Shown here piece after piece: positions 1 through 9,821 of a stretch of 64,000 nucleotides of DNA. The notes under the pieces are model-generated. The model did not search any database and was not told where the DNA came from. It saw only the letters and a program-made list of their open reading frames with translations. A program made the translations under genes and the position numbers. Numbering within the stretch: position 1 is the stretch's first letter; every line of letters begins with the position of its first letter. The stretch comes from Mantis religiosa (taxonomy: Eukaryota > Arthropoda > Insecta > Mantodea > Mantidae), in contig CM060951.1 of NCBI GenBank assembly GCA_030765055.1, positions 52,449,137 to 52,513,136 of the forward strand. Direction: 5' to 3'.

Positions 1-457
1 TTGTCACAAAACCACACCTATCATTGCACTGGAAAGTAACATCAGCTAATAAAACATATACCTGATCGTTTAATAAATAACAGTGTTTCCCACCAAATAG
101 GGCCAAAATGTTGAAGGTTGCTTCTTAACATTAAATATGAACATGTCTGCCTAACGGAAAACCTCAATTGCCTATTTTAGTCACTAACACAGACCACCGT
201 TTAGACCACCCGAATGTGAGGCGAAATTTCAATTTGGGCTAAATAGTACGAATATATTTAAAGCATTTGTAGCTCTTAAAATGTATGTATTGAACTGTTA
301 ATTGGTATTGGCCAGATTGGATAATATTATTTTCCGGCTTTACACCGTCATGAGAGAACAGTAATCAACAGCGTCAATTTTCCATCTACAGTGAAGCATA
401 TGTCCCTTTTAAGATATTTTTGAACGCATATCACATTGAATACCATAGCAGTAGCAC
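1..457. other. Unannotated AT-rich DNA
   Basis: No coding, tRNA-like or terminal-repeat signal was found here. It leads directly into the long TAA microsatellite. Confidence 0.6.
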
Positions 458-1142
<685 letters not shown>

Positions 1143-1335
1143 CGCGTTTTACGTGCGTTTTATTAAGTGTTTGACGTTTTCCTCTACACAGTTGTTAAAT
1201 CTTTAAATTACAACGCATTATGCCATGCAACCTAAACACCTAAATACAAATAATATTTTACCTCAAGCGTCATACTATGTGTGGTGAACTTTAATGCACG
1301 TGTACAGTTTACACAATCAAATCAAATATATTAAA

Positions 1336-1500
1336 GCTTCACGGGTGATCAGCCGCGTCAAATTTAAGAAGATCGAGCTTTCGGCCATTTCACACTATAT
1401 GTAACTCTATCAGTTCCAGGAACTGATGAAGGCCATAGAGTGTAAAATGGCCGAAAGCTCGATCTTCTTAAATTTGACGCGGCTGATCACCCGTGAAGCC
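1336..1500. repeat. 165-bp near-perfect palindrome
   Basis: The sequence is symmetric about base 1418. About 66 bases at 1336-1401 are the reverse complement of 1435-1500 with only about two mismatches, and the core 1409-1427 (ATCAGTTCC A GGAACTGAT) is also palindromic. Only about seven bases on each side of the core fail to pair well. It has no coding content. It could be a foldback element, a MITE-like end pair, or the product of a replication hairpin. Flanking target duplications were not identified. Confidence 0.9.
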
Positions 1501-1682
1501 TTAATCAAGAACGCTCGCCGCGAAAGCTTCTAGTTTTACAAATCAAATATAGTTGCTAATTTGCATCTTTCATTTATGGAATATAAATAGCATCACTCCT
1601 AATGGCTAAGGCGTATATGTTTTGTAAAATGTCATCTTACTTCTATATTTGTTGCACGTTTAAGAATCCACAACCCATTGTT

Positions 1683-1828
1683 TTAAGTGTCGCGATACGT
1701 CTGTCCTTCACTTTCACAATGTTTCTCCAGTTGGTCCCGTAGCTCCCTCGGTGAAGCACCTGCCTGCGGTGCGAGGGGTCCCGGCTGATTTTTCTCCAAC
1801 CAAGATCCTTCCTCATCTTCCCCAAAGT
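1683..1828 (-). other. Candidate terminal coding exon (unrecognised)
   Basis: Read on the minus strand, a pyrimidine-containing stretch ending CTTTCAG is followed by 146 bases open in one frame until TAA at 1683. The peptide is polar and acidic, including GEDEEGSWLEKN and SPRELRDQLEKHCES. GC content is visibly higher than in the flanks, and no known repeat family was recognised. I do not recognise the protein and cannot see the rest of a gene. It could equally be a piece of an uncharacterised repeat or a chance open frame. Confidence 0.3.
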
Positions 1829-2781
1829 CTGAAAGTATGAATGAGAGTGCAAATGTGTGTGTCATCTAATGATTAAAACCCAAAGTACCAGCAACCTAAC
1901 GTCTACGAGTTAACACCACTGCAATAGGGGATCTGTTCCAAAGGAGAACGGCCGTCGATATGACTGTTGCAGTTAAAGGCAAATGGGGTAAAAGTGCTTC
2001 TCCTTTCCCTTCTCTCTCTTCCTAATTATACATCGCCGTCCCTCTCTCATTCTTTCCATTCTCCCTCTCTATGACTGGTATCAGTTTTGGTGGTTCAACT
2101 GGTTATGCGCTGGTCTATTGATTCCAAGGCCGGGTATGCAAACCTGAGCCAGACTGATGGTCTTCACGTGCATGAAAGCTACAGGACCTTGTCAATAATG
2201 CTGACTTGTAAAGATTTTCACTGTGGCACTATATGATCCTGGTAATTCACAGACTAGATATAAAATAACGATCCAAGTTCCATTCCAGCCTAGAGTAGGA
2301 GTTGCCTTTAATCCTGTTTGGCAAGGGTATGGATGGATAATCAAAAGTAACACCATCCCAAAGACTAACACAAATGAAGCAATTGAACATCATCGCTGAT
2401 GAGTAATTGTTCCAAAGCTTAAAAGCCACCATAAGACTTCAAATGTTAAAGACGTTCTATAAATTGATCATTATATACAGAACGTTAGGGATATTTGTGT
2501 AGCTAATTGACGTCAATCTCATAAAATGCTTGCTTCATTGGCAGACTTGTGATACTACTTATTATGAGTAATATGTTCCCAGGACAATAAAGTACCTTCA
2601 AATATTGGTGACGTACTCAAACTATGTGTTTATTTTGCTTCAAGAGGCTAACACCCACTGGGCAGGCCTTGCGAATGCTGTATCGGAACCGAGTTTCAAT
2701 ACTTTCTGCAAGGTTAGTGGCCTGACCATACTTCGAGCAGCAGGTAACGCACTGAACAACTGGATGCAAAATTGTATATAT
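1829..2781. other. Intergenic DNA with pyrimidine tract and possible old SINE head
   Basis: A C/T-rich tract with short CTCTCT runs lies at about 1997-2075. At about 2088-2230 there is a weak tRNA-like stretch (GGTGGTTCAACTGGTTATGCG, then GGTATGCAAAC as a poor B-box) that may be a decayed SINE. The remainder holds nothing I can name. It ends in GTATATAT at the gypsy insertion point. Confidence 0.4.
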
Positions 2782-2980
2782 TGTCACCCAATTAGCGGAA
2801 GGTATGACGGCACAGCTGTGAGGAAACCAGAGGGAGCGGAGCCACGCCTCCCATTAGTCTCAGTCACTAACTGAGGGGTGGTTAAGGGAATGTCAACCGT
2901 CCCTGGACGTTTCTCTCCCCTCTCCTATCATCTGGAATATTCGCCTGAAAACTAGAAAAGCCGAGAATATGGCGAGATGC

Positions 2981-3015
2981 CTATAAAAAGGGTTTCAGAG
3001 AGACAGACAGTCAGT
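2981..3015 (+). promoter_or_regulatory. LTR core promoter: TATA box and initiator
   Basis: CTATAAAAAGG at 2981-2991 is a strong TATA box. About 28 bases downstream is CAGTCAGTGTCAGTG, matching the insect TCAGT-type initiator. This would drive the genomic RNA of the gypsy element; the same sequence occurs in the 3' LTR. Confidence 0.7.
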
Positions 3016-3174
3016 GTCAGTGCTGGACGTGCTAGTGAAGTAGCGCCGTGCAACGGAAGCAACTACGTAATTGTGGACGTGCATCGGAACGATAACGGAC
3101 GAACTGGTGAATCGTAATTGTGTGCAGTACGCAATTCTGTGTAATTGGCAAGTGCTTAACTGTAAGTCGGTGGA

Positions 3175-3180
3175 AATAAA
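3175..3180 (+). promoter_or_regulatory. LTR polyadenylation signal AATAAA
   Basis: AATAAA occurs inside R/U5 of the 5' LTR and is repeated in the 3' LTR, where it would direct 3' end formation of the element transcript. The position is conserved in the related solo LTRs of this window. Confidence 0.65.
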
Positions 3181-3237
3181 GCACATTTTTGAGTGGTGAA
3201 ATTGGACTTTTCATTTCACGAACCCACAAAGCCACAC

Positions 3238-3256
3238 TGGTGTCAGGAAGCGGGAA
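3238..3256 (+). other. Putative primer-binding site
   Basis: TGGTGTCAGGAAGCGGG begins one or two bases after the end of the 5' LTR. It starts with TGG, as expected for pairing to the CCA end of a tRNA primer. The primer tRNA was not identified. Confidence 0.6.
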
Positions 3257-3281
3257 GACAACAGCACCGAACATTACAGCC

Positions 3282-4442
3282 ATGGAATCGGCATTGGAAA
3301 TGCTTTTGGCGAAGATGAACGAGTTAACAGAGAAATCGGAAGCGGCAAATAACTACCTGGCCGCGGAACTGAAACAAATGAAGACGGCCAACGACAACAT
3401 CACCGGGAAGATGGAAGAAATGAAGGCCGAATTGACCTCAGAAATGAGGGCAGCGAACGACAGTCTGGCCACGGAAATGAAGGAGGCGAACGAGGTCCTC
3501 GCCGCCAAATTTGACGAACAGTTGGCCGGCGTGAGGGATGACGTCACGAAGCTGGGCAAGTGGATGGGCCAAGTAGACGACCGCCTTAATGATATAGAGG
3601 AAAAGGCCGACAATAACGCCAAGACCCTGAACGCCGTGGTGGAAGACGTCGAAGACCTTGCGAACCGCATAAACAACCTGGAAGGGAAGGCCGACAGCAG
3701 CGTCAAGTCCCTGAACGCAATGGTGGAGGACGTCGTCGGCAGGAGGTTGAAGGATTGGAAGCCCGACGCGCCGGGACGCGACACAACATCTGCGCGCGTC
3801 AAACCTCCCAAGTATGACGGCGCGTCAACGTTTGAAGTCTTCCGCCGCCAGTTCGACACAGTGGCCAGGCACAACAGGTGGTCACCGGAGGAGGAGGCCA
3901 CACAGTTAATAGCCAGCCTCCAGGGACGGGCCGCGGAAGTGCTAAACGCGGTGCAGACCATGGCGGCGCCCAAGGACATCTGGGAGGCCCTGGAGAATCG
4001 CTTCGGGAACCACCGCTTAGCCGCAGCATACCGAAGCCAGCTAAAGGCAAGGTCGCAGCAGCCGGGGGAGACGCTGCAGGAGTTCGCCATAGCCATCGAG
4101 CAGCTGGCTAGCAAGGCCTTGGTTGACCTGCCACTGGAGTTCGTATCCCGGGAAGCCGCCTACAATTTTGTCGACGGGGTACGGGACACGGAGATTCGTC
4201 AGCGCCTAATGCTCGGGGAATATAAAACCATCCACGAGGCGCTGACAGCGGCATTAAGGATGGAGGCGGCCAAAATAACATCCATCCCGACGTCGAGAAC
4301 GAGGAGTGTCCGCTACGCCGGAGACAGAAGACCAGCTGAGGGACGCCGGCGAACACCTAGTGGCCTGTGTTGGGGGTGTGGACAGCCCGGACACCTGCAG
4401 AGAGACTGCCCACACCAGGAAGAGCAGCCGGAAAACGAGTAA
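3282..4442 (+). CDS. Gypsy Gag polyprotein with one zinc knuckle
   Basis: Gag forms the virus-like particle and packages the element RNA. The ATG at 3282 gives 386 residues; the open frame extends upstream into the LTR, but only through non-ATG codons. About residues 1-150 are rich in Lys, Glu, Asn and Ala with heptad-like repeats and are probably coiled coil. The middle, from about residue 175 to 325 (starting near PPKYDGASTFEVFRRQF), has the Trp and Leu pattern of the retrotransposon Gag capsid domain. The C-terminus has a single CCHC knuckle, CX2CX4HX4C, with C363, C366, H371 and C376. The frame is uninterrupted. The stop codon lies just past a candidate -1 slip site, and pol overlaps by 76 bases in the -1 frame. 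Confidence 0.93.
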   Translation: MESALEMLLAKMNELTEKSEAANNYLAAELKQMKTANDNITGKMEEMKAELTSEMRAANDSLATEMKEANEVLAAKFDEQLAGVRDDVTKLGKWMGQVDDRLNDIEEKADNNAKTLNAVVEDVEDLANRINNLEGKADSSVKSLNAMVEDVVGRRLKDWKPDAPGRDTTSARVKPPKYDGASTFEVFRRQFDTVARHNRWSPEEEATQLIASLQGRAAEVLNAVQTMAAPKDIWEALENRFGNHRLAAAYRSQLKARSQQPGETLQEFAIAIEQLASKALVDLPLEFVSREAAYNFVDGVRDTEIRQRLMLGEYKTIHEALTAALRMEAAKITSIPTSRTRSVRYAGDRRPAEGRRRTPSGLCWGCGQPGHLQRDCPHQEEQPENE

Positions 4443-6679
4443 GGGCCGTCGTGGAGAGGGGCACGTCAGCGCCATCACCACCATCCCCTCGAGTGACACT
4501 GCGCGCCGTCAGCCGGCGTATGGATGACAGCCTCATCGCGGACGGTTGGATAAGAGGAAAGCCGTGCCGCGTGCTGGTGGACACCGGGGCGGCCGTGACC
4601 ATCATCAGACCTGTCGTGGCGAAGGGTTTGCCGACAAGGAAGCCAAGCGGGCCATACCAGCTTGTCACGGCATCGGGCGATACCTTGCCTGTGGAGAGGG
4701 AGGCCCTGCTGGAGCTGAACTTGGGACGGAGTGCCGTGCGTCTGTGGGTGTTCGTCGCGAAGGTGGCTGAGGAGGTGATCCTGGGACTAGATGCCCTCAG
4801 GAGCCATGAGGCGACGGTCGACGTCGGCAAGAAGGTCCTGCGGCTTAACGGAGAAGTGGTTATACTCCGTCAACCCGAAGAGCGCCTTCGAATTTGCAGG
4901 GTCGTCTTGGACGAAGACGTGGTTGTTCCCGCGAGGAGCGAGGTGGTGTTGACGGCGCGACTGGAGGGCCACAGAACCAGGAACATGATGCTGGACAAGA
5001 AGACGCCTGTAAACGGACTGTGTGTAGCCAGGGCATTGCTGCCGTGCCGAGAGGAGGTGCCAGTGAGACTGCTAAATCCTACGGACGCCGACCACGACGT
5101 CCAGGCCGGGACGGAGTTGGGAATGTGCGAGCCCGTGGTGAGCGTAACAGCTATCGACGAGACACTAGAGCCGGCGCCGAAGCAACACCTGGGGCCCCGG
5201 CTAGAAGACTTGGTGGAGAGGGCGGCCGACCACCTGACCACAGAACAGCTGGAGAAGGTTCGACAACTGCTAAGATGGTATCAGCGCGTCTTCAGCCAAG
5301 GTGATATTGACTACGGCCGCACGGACAAAGTACTTCACCGCATCGACACCGGAGACGCCCGGCCTATTCGGCAACCACATAGACGCGTTCCGCTGGCGAA
5401 GCAAGGGGCGGTGCGGGACATGCTGGAGGACATTAGATCCAGGGGAGTGATTGAAGAGTCTGACAGCCCTTGGTGTTCCCCTGTAGTCTTGGGGACAAAG
5501 AAGAACGGCGAGCTGCGCTTCTGCGTAGACTACAGAAAGTTGAACGCCGTCACCCGGAAGGACTGTTTTCCCTTACCCCGGATTGACGACACCCTGGACA
5601 CGCTAGCTGGTGCACAGTGGTTCTCGACCCTGGACTTGAAGTCGGGCTCTTGGCAGGTAGCTCTAGACCCGAGAGACAAGGAGAAGACTGCATTCTCGAC
5701 GGGCCAAGGGCTCTGGCAGTTCACGGTTATGCCCTTTGGCCTCTGCAACGCACCAGCTACCTTCCAGCGCCTCATGGAGTCAGTGATGAGAGGGCTGACT
5801 TACGATGCCTGCCTGCTATACCTGGACGACATCATCATCGTCGGGAAGACTTTTGAAGATCACCTCGAGAATCTGAGTAAGGTGCTGCAGAGACTGCAAG
5901 CGACCAACTTGAAGCTGAACGCGAAGAAGTGCCAGCTCTTCCGCAAGGAAGTTAACTACTTGGGCCACATAGTCTCAGCAACCGGAGTGGCCACAGACCC
6001 CGAGAAGACACAGGCTGTGAGAGGTTGGTCTCGTCCAAAGGATAGGAAAGAGTTGCGCAGTTTCCTGGGGCTGTGCAGTTATTACCGCCGCTTCATAAAG
6101 GGGTTCTCCAACATCGCAAAACCCCTCACCCGCCTGACGGAGGAACACCGGCCTTATGTGTGGACAGAGGACGCCGAAAACGCTTTCCAGCACCTAAAGG
6201 AGACCCTGTGCAGTGCTCCAATTTTGGGTTTCCCACAACCGGGTGGCGCCTTCATTGTGGACACCGACGCCAGCGACCATTGCATTGGAGGTGTCCTGTC
6301 GCAGATCCAGGACGGCCATGAGCGGGTGATAGCCTATTACAGCAAGACGCTATCCAAGGCAGAGAAGAACTACTGCGTCACCCGACGGGAGTTACTGGCG
6401 GTAGTAAAGTCCTTGGAGCACTTCCACAAGTACCTGTACGGTCAGCCATTCCACCTGAGGACTGACCATTCCGCCCTAACCTGGCTATTGAGCTTTAAGA
6501 ACCTGGAAGGCCAGACAGCACGTTGGGTCCAGAGGCTGCAGGAGTACGACTTCACCTCGGAACATCGTAGAGGGAAGAGCCACGGTAACGCAGACGCCAT
6601 GTCCCGAAGACCCTGTCCAGAGGAGTGCGGCCAGTGCACAGAGTGGAAGAGAAGGAGCGTGCCGCAGCAGTCCGAGTAG
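4367..6679 (+). CDS. Gypsy Pol, protease-RT-RNase H part
   Basis: This frame (770 codons from a non-ATG start) encodes the N-terminal part of Pol, probably made as a Gag-Pol fusion. The aspartic protease motif LVDTGA has its catalytic Asp at residue 72. The reverse transcriptase has the DYRKLN motif and the catalytic YLDD box at residues 485-488. RNase H begins at FIVDTDASDHCIGG, with acidic residues at about 632-634. The frame stops at 6679, soon after RNase H. Integrase continues in the -1 frame from a 55-base overlap, so Pol is interrupted here. Similarity of the next frame to the usual RNase H-integrase linker suggests a one-base indel near 6640, not a natural terminus. Confidence 0.93.
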   Translation: MLGVWTARTPAERLPTPGRAAGKRVRAVVERGTSAPSPPSPRVTLRAVSRRMDDSLIADGWIRGKPCRVLVDTGAAVTIIRPVVAKGLPTRKPSGPYQLVTASGDTLPVEREALLELNLGRSAVRLWVFVAKVAEEVILGLDALRSHEATVDVGKKVLRLNGEVVILRQPEERLRICRVVLDEDVVVPARSEVVLTARLEGHRTRNMMLDKKTPVNGLCVARALLPCREEVPVRLLNPTDADHDVQAGTELGMCEPVVSVTAIDETLEPAPKQHLGPRLEDLVERAADHLTTEQLEKVRQLLRWYQRVFSQGDIDYGRTDKVLHRIDTGDARPIRQPHRRVPLAKQGAVRDMLEDIRSRGVIEESDSPWCSPVVLGTKKNGELRFCVDYRKLNAVTRKDCFPLPRIDDTLDTLAGAQWFSTLDLKSGSWQVALDPRDKEKTAFSTGQGLWQFTVMPFGLCNAPATFQRLMESVMRGLTYDACLLYLDDIIIVGKTFEDHLENLSKVLQRLQATNLKLNAKKCQLFRKEVNYLGHIVSATGVATDPEKTQAVRGWSRPKDRKELRSFLGLCSYYRRFIKGFSNIAKPLTRLTEEHRPYVWTEDAENAFQHLKETLCSAPILGFPQPGGAFIVDTDASDHCIGGVLSQIQDGHERVIAYYSKTLSKAEKNYCVTRRELLAVVKSLEHFHKYLYGQPFHLRTDHSALTWLLSFKNLEGQTARWVQRLQEYDFTSEHRRGKSHGNADAMSRRPCPEECGQCTEWKRRSVPQQSE
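4430..4436 (+). promoter_or_regulatory. Candidate -1 ribosomal frameshift site GGAAAAC
   Basis: The heptamer sits in the correct phase relative to gag (G GAA AAC), three bases before the gag stop codon at 4440. It lies inside the gag/pol overlap, with pol in the -1 frame. The A-site AAC-to-AAA slip is favourable; the P-site GAA-to-GGA slip is less ideal. No downstream pseudoknot was evaluated. Confidence 0.4.
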
Positions 6680-7482
6680 TTGTGGCATTGCCTGCGGACG
6701 GTTGGGATAGCGCAGGCCTGAGGAGGGAGCAGCTGGCGGACGCAGACTTGGGGCCACTCTTGAGGGAAGTGGAGGCAGGGACAAGACCAACCTGGGAGGA
6801 TATCGCACCAAGGAGCGCCACCTACAAGTCTTACTGGGCCCAATGGGACTCGTTGAAGATCAGAGAGGGCATGCTGTTCCGGGTATGGGAATCACCCGAT
6901 GGGAAGACGCAGAGAGAACAGTTGGTACTTCCCCGGAGTAAGGTCCCGGAAGTCTTGGAGGAAGTGCACGCCGGGACTTCGGGAGGACACCTGGGAGCGA
7001 ACCGAACGATTGACAAACTACGGCAGCGCTACTACTGGCTGAGGCTCCGAGCAGATGCTGAGAGATGGTGCCGTCAGTGTCACGTGTGCGCGGCGAGTCG
7101 TGGCCCCCAGACGAGGAGCCGGGGTCGCATGCAGCAGTACAACGTCGGAGCGCCATTCGAACGGATCGCCGTTGACATTGCTGGACCGTTCCCAGTTTCC
7201 GACCGAGGCAATAAGTACCTAATGGTGGTCGTGGACTACTTCACCAAGTGGCCGGAGGTGTATGCCATCCCAAACCAAGAGGCAAAGACAATCACAGATT
7301 GCCTCGTGGAGCAAGTGTTCTGTCGATTTGGGGTGCCGTTAGAGCTACACAGTGACCAGGGTACCAACTTTGAGTCCAACCTAATGAAGGAGGCATTACA
7401 AAGGCTTGGGGTGAACAAGACCCGCAGACGCCTCTACATCTCCAGTCGGATGGCATGGCCGAAAGATTCATCAAGACCTTAG
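6625..7482 (+). pseudogene. Gypsy integrase, N-terminal and first catalytic part
   Basis: Integrase inserts the cDNA into the genome. In this frame are the linker after RNase H, the HHCC zinc-binding domain (VHAGTSGGH, then CRQCHVC) and the first two catalytic acids. These are the Asp in VDIAGPF at 7174-7176 and the Asp in HSDQGTNF at 7354-7356. After about 7424 the frame runs into nonsense and ends at 7482. The catalytic Glu lies in the next frame, so the DDE triad is split. One missing base near 7424 would explain it. Confidence 0.9.
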
Positions 7483-8015
7483 AGGAACACCTGAGGAAGG
7501 TCGTGGCCAGCCATCAGCGAGACTGGGACGTCAAGGTGCCACTGTTCTTGCTGGCCTACCGCTCGTCTACACATGATACAACTGGGATGACGCCAGCCAG
7601 CTTAATGTTCGGTCGAGAGTTACGCCTCCCTTGCGACCTGGCTTTCGGAAGCCCTCCGGAGGCGAAGCAGCCGGTGACCGAGTATGTGGAGAACCTGGTG
7701 GACCGCCTCCGCGACATGCACGAGATGGCTCGCCAGAACATCCAAAAGGCGAGCGACCGCATGAAGACCAGATATGATAGGCAAGCCAACAGCCAAGGGT
7801 TCCAGCAAGGTGACCTGGTCTGGTTGTACCGTCCTACCCGGATCAAGGGACGCTGCCCGAAGCTCCAGCAGCCATGGCAAGGACCGTACCGGGTGGTGAA
7901 GAGGATTAACGACGTGGTCTACCGCATCCAGAAGGTTCCCCGAGGAAAGATGTTGGTGGTACACCTGGATCGACTAGCCCGCTACGATGGTGCTGTTCGG
8001 GACGACCAGCTTTGA
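7455..8015 (+). pseudogene. Gypsy integrase, C-terminal part
   Basis: This frame supplies the third catalytic residue (Glu at 7461-7463 in MAERF) and the rest of the core (LLAYRSSTHDTTGMTP). It ends with a GPY/F-type C-terminal domain (PWQGPYRVV at about 7872-7900). No chromodomain follows. It has no plausible independent start, so it is the third segment of the broken pol. The TGA stop at 8013-8015 lies against the polypurine tract. Confidence 0.9.
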
Positions 8016-8026
8016 GGAGGGAGAAG
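8014..8026 (+). other. Polypurine tract
   Basis: GAGGAGGGAGAAG lies immediately before the 3' LTR (TGTCACCC at 8027). This is the expected position for the primer of plus-strand DNA synthesis. Confidence 0.85.
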
Positions 8027-8478
8027 TGTCACCCAATTAGCGGAAGGTATGACGGCACAGCTGTGAGGAAACCAGAGGGAGCGGAACCACGCCTCCCATT
8101 AGTCTCAGTCACTAACTGAGGGGTGGTTAAGGGAATGTCAACCGTCCCTGGACGTTTCTCTCCCCTCTCCTATCATCTGGAATATTCGCCTGAAAACTAG
8201 AAAAGCCGAGAATACGGCGAGATGCCTATAAAAAGGGTTTCAGAGAGACAGACAGTCAGTGTCAGTGCTGGACGTGCTAGTGAAGTAGCGCCGTGCAACG
8301 GAAGCAACTACGTAATTGTGTACGTGCATCGGAACGATAACGGACGAACTGGTGAATCGTAATTGTGTGCAGTACGCAATTCTGTGTAATTGGCAAGTGT
8401 TTAACTGTAAGTCGGTGGAAATAAAGCACATTTTTGAGTGGTGAAATTGGACTTTTCATTTCACGAACCCACAAAGCC

Positions 8479-8481
<3 letters not shown>
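8027..8481 (+). repeat. 3' LTR of the gypsy element
   Basis: 455 bp, matching the 5' LTR except for four substitutions (an A for G near 8086, a C for T near 8215, a T for G near 8321, a T for C near 8400). It ends AAGCCACA against an AT microsatellite. Confidence 0.95.

Positions 8482-8529
<48 letters not shown>
8482..8529. repeat. (AT)n microsatellite
   Basis: A perfect AT dinucleotide run of 48 bp directly after the gypsy 3' LTR. The 5' flank of the element is GTATATAT, so the element apparently entered one edge of an AT repeat. Confidence 0.97.
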
Positions 8530-8532
<3 letters not shown>

Positions 8533-8872
8533 GTGGAGGAAAAGTCCATTTATGAACTTCTACTGTATTGGAGGTTACAGTGGGGTATGTGGTCTTCATC
8601 TCGAGGGTACTACTCCACTAAACAACCTCCATCGTATTGGGAAGAAAACTGTGATGCGCTACCGCCTAAAGCACCCGCGCATTCCAGGAAGTAATCAAAG
8701 CTCTCTCGCATTTGAATATGCGGGAGTGGGCTTTTTTGTAGGGATACAGGCTGAACAGAGCCCAGCCTAAGCCACTGCGCATTTTGGGTATGATTGAGTA
8801 GGATTCCAGGTGTTATTTGATAGGAAAATTTCGGGTTTTTATTCACCGTAGCGCTGTGTCTTAAGATTATAT
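8530..8872. other. Unannotated DNA between AT repeat and solo LTR
   Basis: No repeat family or coding match was recognised. Short complementary segments exist (TCTCGCATTTGAATATGCGGGAG around 8702-8727), too small to call an element. Confidence 0.5.
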
Positions 8873-9361
8873 TGTGACTTTGTGGGTTCGTGAAAATAAA
8901 AGTCCAATTGCACAAATTCAAATTGTTCTTTATTTCCACCGAATTACAGTTGGAACACTTGCTGATTACATAGAATTACGTAGCGGACACAATTACAATT
9001 CACCAGTTCGTCTGCGACTGGTCCACTCTGCACTCGCAATTACGTACAACTCCTTAGATGCACGTACACAGTCTTCCAGTCCGTTCACTAGCACGGCGCT
9101 CCTCCGGCTGCTCGCCAAGAACTGAGCTGAGCTGTCCATTCATCCCTTATATACGCAGATCGCTGTGCCTGTAAGTTTCGCGGCTCAGTGAATCATCCTG
9201 AAGGTTCAAGACGTCAATAGGGGAGGAAAAAGAGATGGCTATGATGTTTCTCCAACCATCCCCTCATTAGGGCTACAAGATAAATGGGTAGGCGTAGTCT
9301 GAATGCCTCCGTTCGCCCACCCTGCTGCTAGCTGGCCGTACCTTCCGATAATTAGATGACA
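8873..9361 (-). mobile_element. Solo LTR, reverse orientation, ATAT-flanked
   Basis: Read on the minus strand it begins TGTCATCTAATTATCGGAAGG and ends CACAAAGTCACA, 489 bp, with AATAAAG near the 3' end. The first 20 bases and the terminal 60 bases resemble the gypsy LTR at 2782, so this is a sister family. ATAT flanks both sides (8869-8872 and 9362-9365), giving a clean 4-bp duplication. No internal region is present, so it is a product of LTR-LTR recombination. Confidence 0.88.
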
Positions 9362-9744
9362 ATATGCTTTTTGTCACTACAAGTATTAATTGTGGGCATG
9401 TCCGTGATCAATATTAAGCTAATATACCCTAACGCTATGTAAACTACACCTGAATATATTTATGATTTGCAATAATGGCATTGCCTTTAATGGTCAGTTC
9501 ATATTAACTGTCTTTCGGCATCATCAAGGGATTTTTACCTTCTCGTAGTCCTTCTGTCGAATTGTCTATATTGATAGGGATTGTTTATTTCCTAGCGCAG
9601 TTACAATGGTGCAGAAAACATCAGGCAGAAAAATGAATGATGTGTTTGTGGGGAAAGTAGTCGACAAAGATAACAGGACACTAACATACTGATGTGATTA
9701 CGCATTAAGATACCAATTATCAAATCATCTGCAGTTATATCCCT

Positions 9745-9745
<1 letters not shown>
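9362..9745. other. Unannotated DNA
   Basis: AT-rich sequence without any open frame or repeat that I could name. Confidence 0.5.

Positions 9746-9820
<75 letters not shown>
9746..9820. repeat. (CA)n microsatellite
   Basis: About 37 uninterrupted AC/CA units. The opposite strand gives a meaningless Cys-Val frame. Confidence 0.97.

Positions 9821-9821
<1 letters not shown>

Larger units (their letters stand above)
2782..3236 (+). repeat. 5' LTR of the gypsy element
   Basis: It starts TGTCACCC and ends AAGCCACA, and is 455 bp, identical in length to the 3' LTR at 8027-8481. U3 runs to about the TATA box at 2982. An arthropod-type initiator context (TCAGTG) near 3010 is the likely start of R. 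A poly(A) signal AATAAA lies at 3175-3180. The last 50 bases (TTGGACTTTTCATTTCACG, then AACCCACAAAG) are shared with the solo LTRs elsewhere in the window. Confidence 0.95.
2782..8481 (+). mobile_element. Full-length gypsy-type (Metaviridae) LTR retrotransposon
   Basis: A 5.7-kb element with two 455-bp LTRs, a primer-binding site region, gag, a pol region in the order protease, reverse transcriptase, RNase H, integrase, and a polypurine tract. The RT-before-IN order places it in the Ty3/gypsy group. No env-like frame lies between integrase and the 3' LTR. It is flanked by ATAT on both sides (2778-2781, 8482-8485), consistent with a 4-bp target duplication, although the 3' flank is an AT microsatellite, which weakens that inference. 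The LTRs differ at four positions (about 0.9 percent), so the insertion is young. Pol is nevertheless split over three frames, so this copy is probably non-autonomous. Confidence 0.95.

Noticed and set aside
2646..2712. Possible small exon on the plus strand (acceptor TTCAAG, donor AAGGTTAGT)
   Set aside because: Splice-like edges exist, but 67 bases with no recognisable peptide and no partner exon are too little to support.
3353..4114. 253-codon minus-strand frame opposite gag
   Set aside because: It mirrors the gag coding strand, is rich in Ser and Ala as expected for an antisense shadow, and has no domain.
8434..8770. Open frames with Tyr-Ile repeats after the gypsy element
   Set aside because: They arise from the AT microsatellite and the LTR end.
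9601..9819. Cys-Val repeat frame on the minus strand
   Set aside because: Translation of the CA microsatellite.
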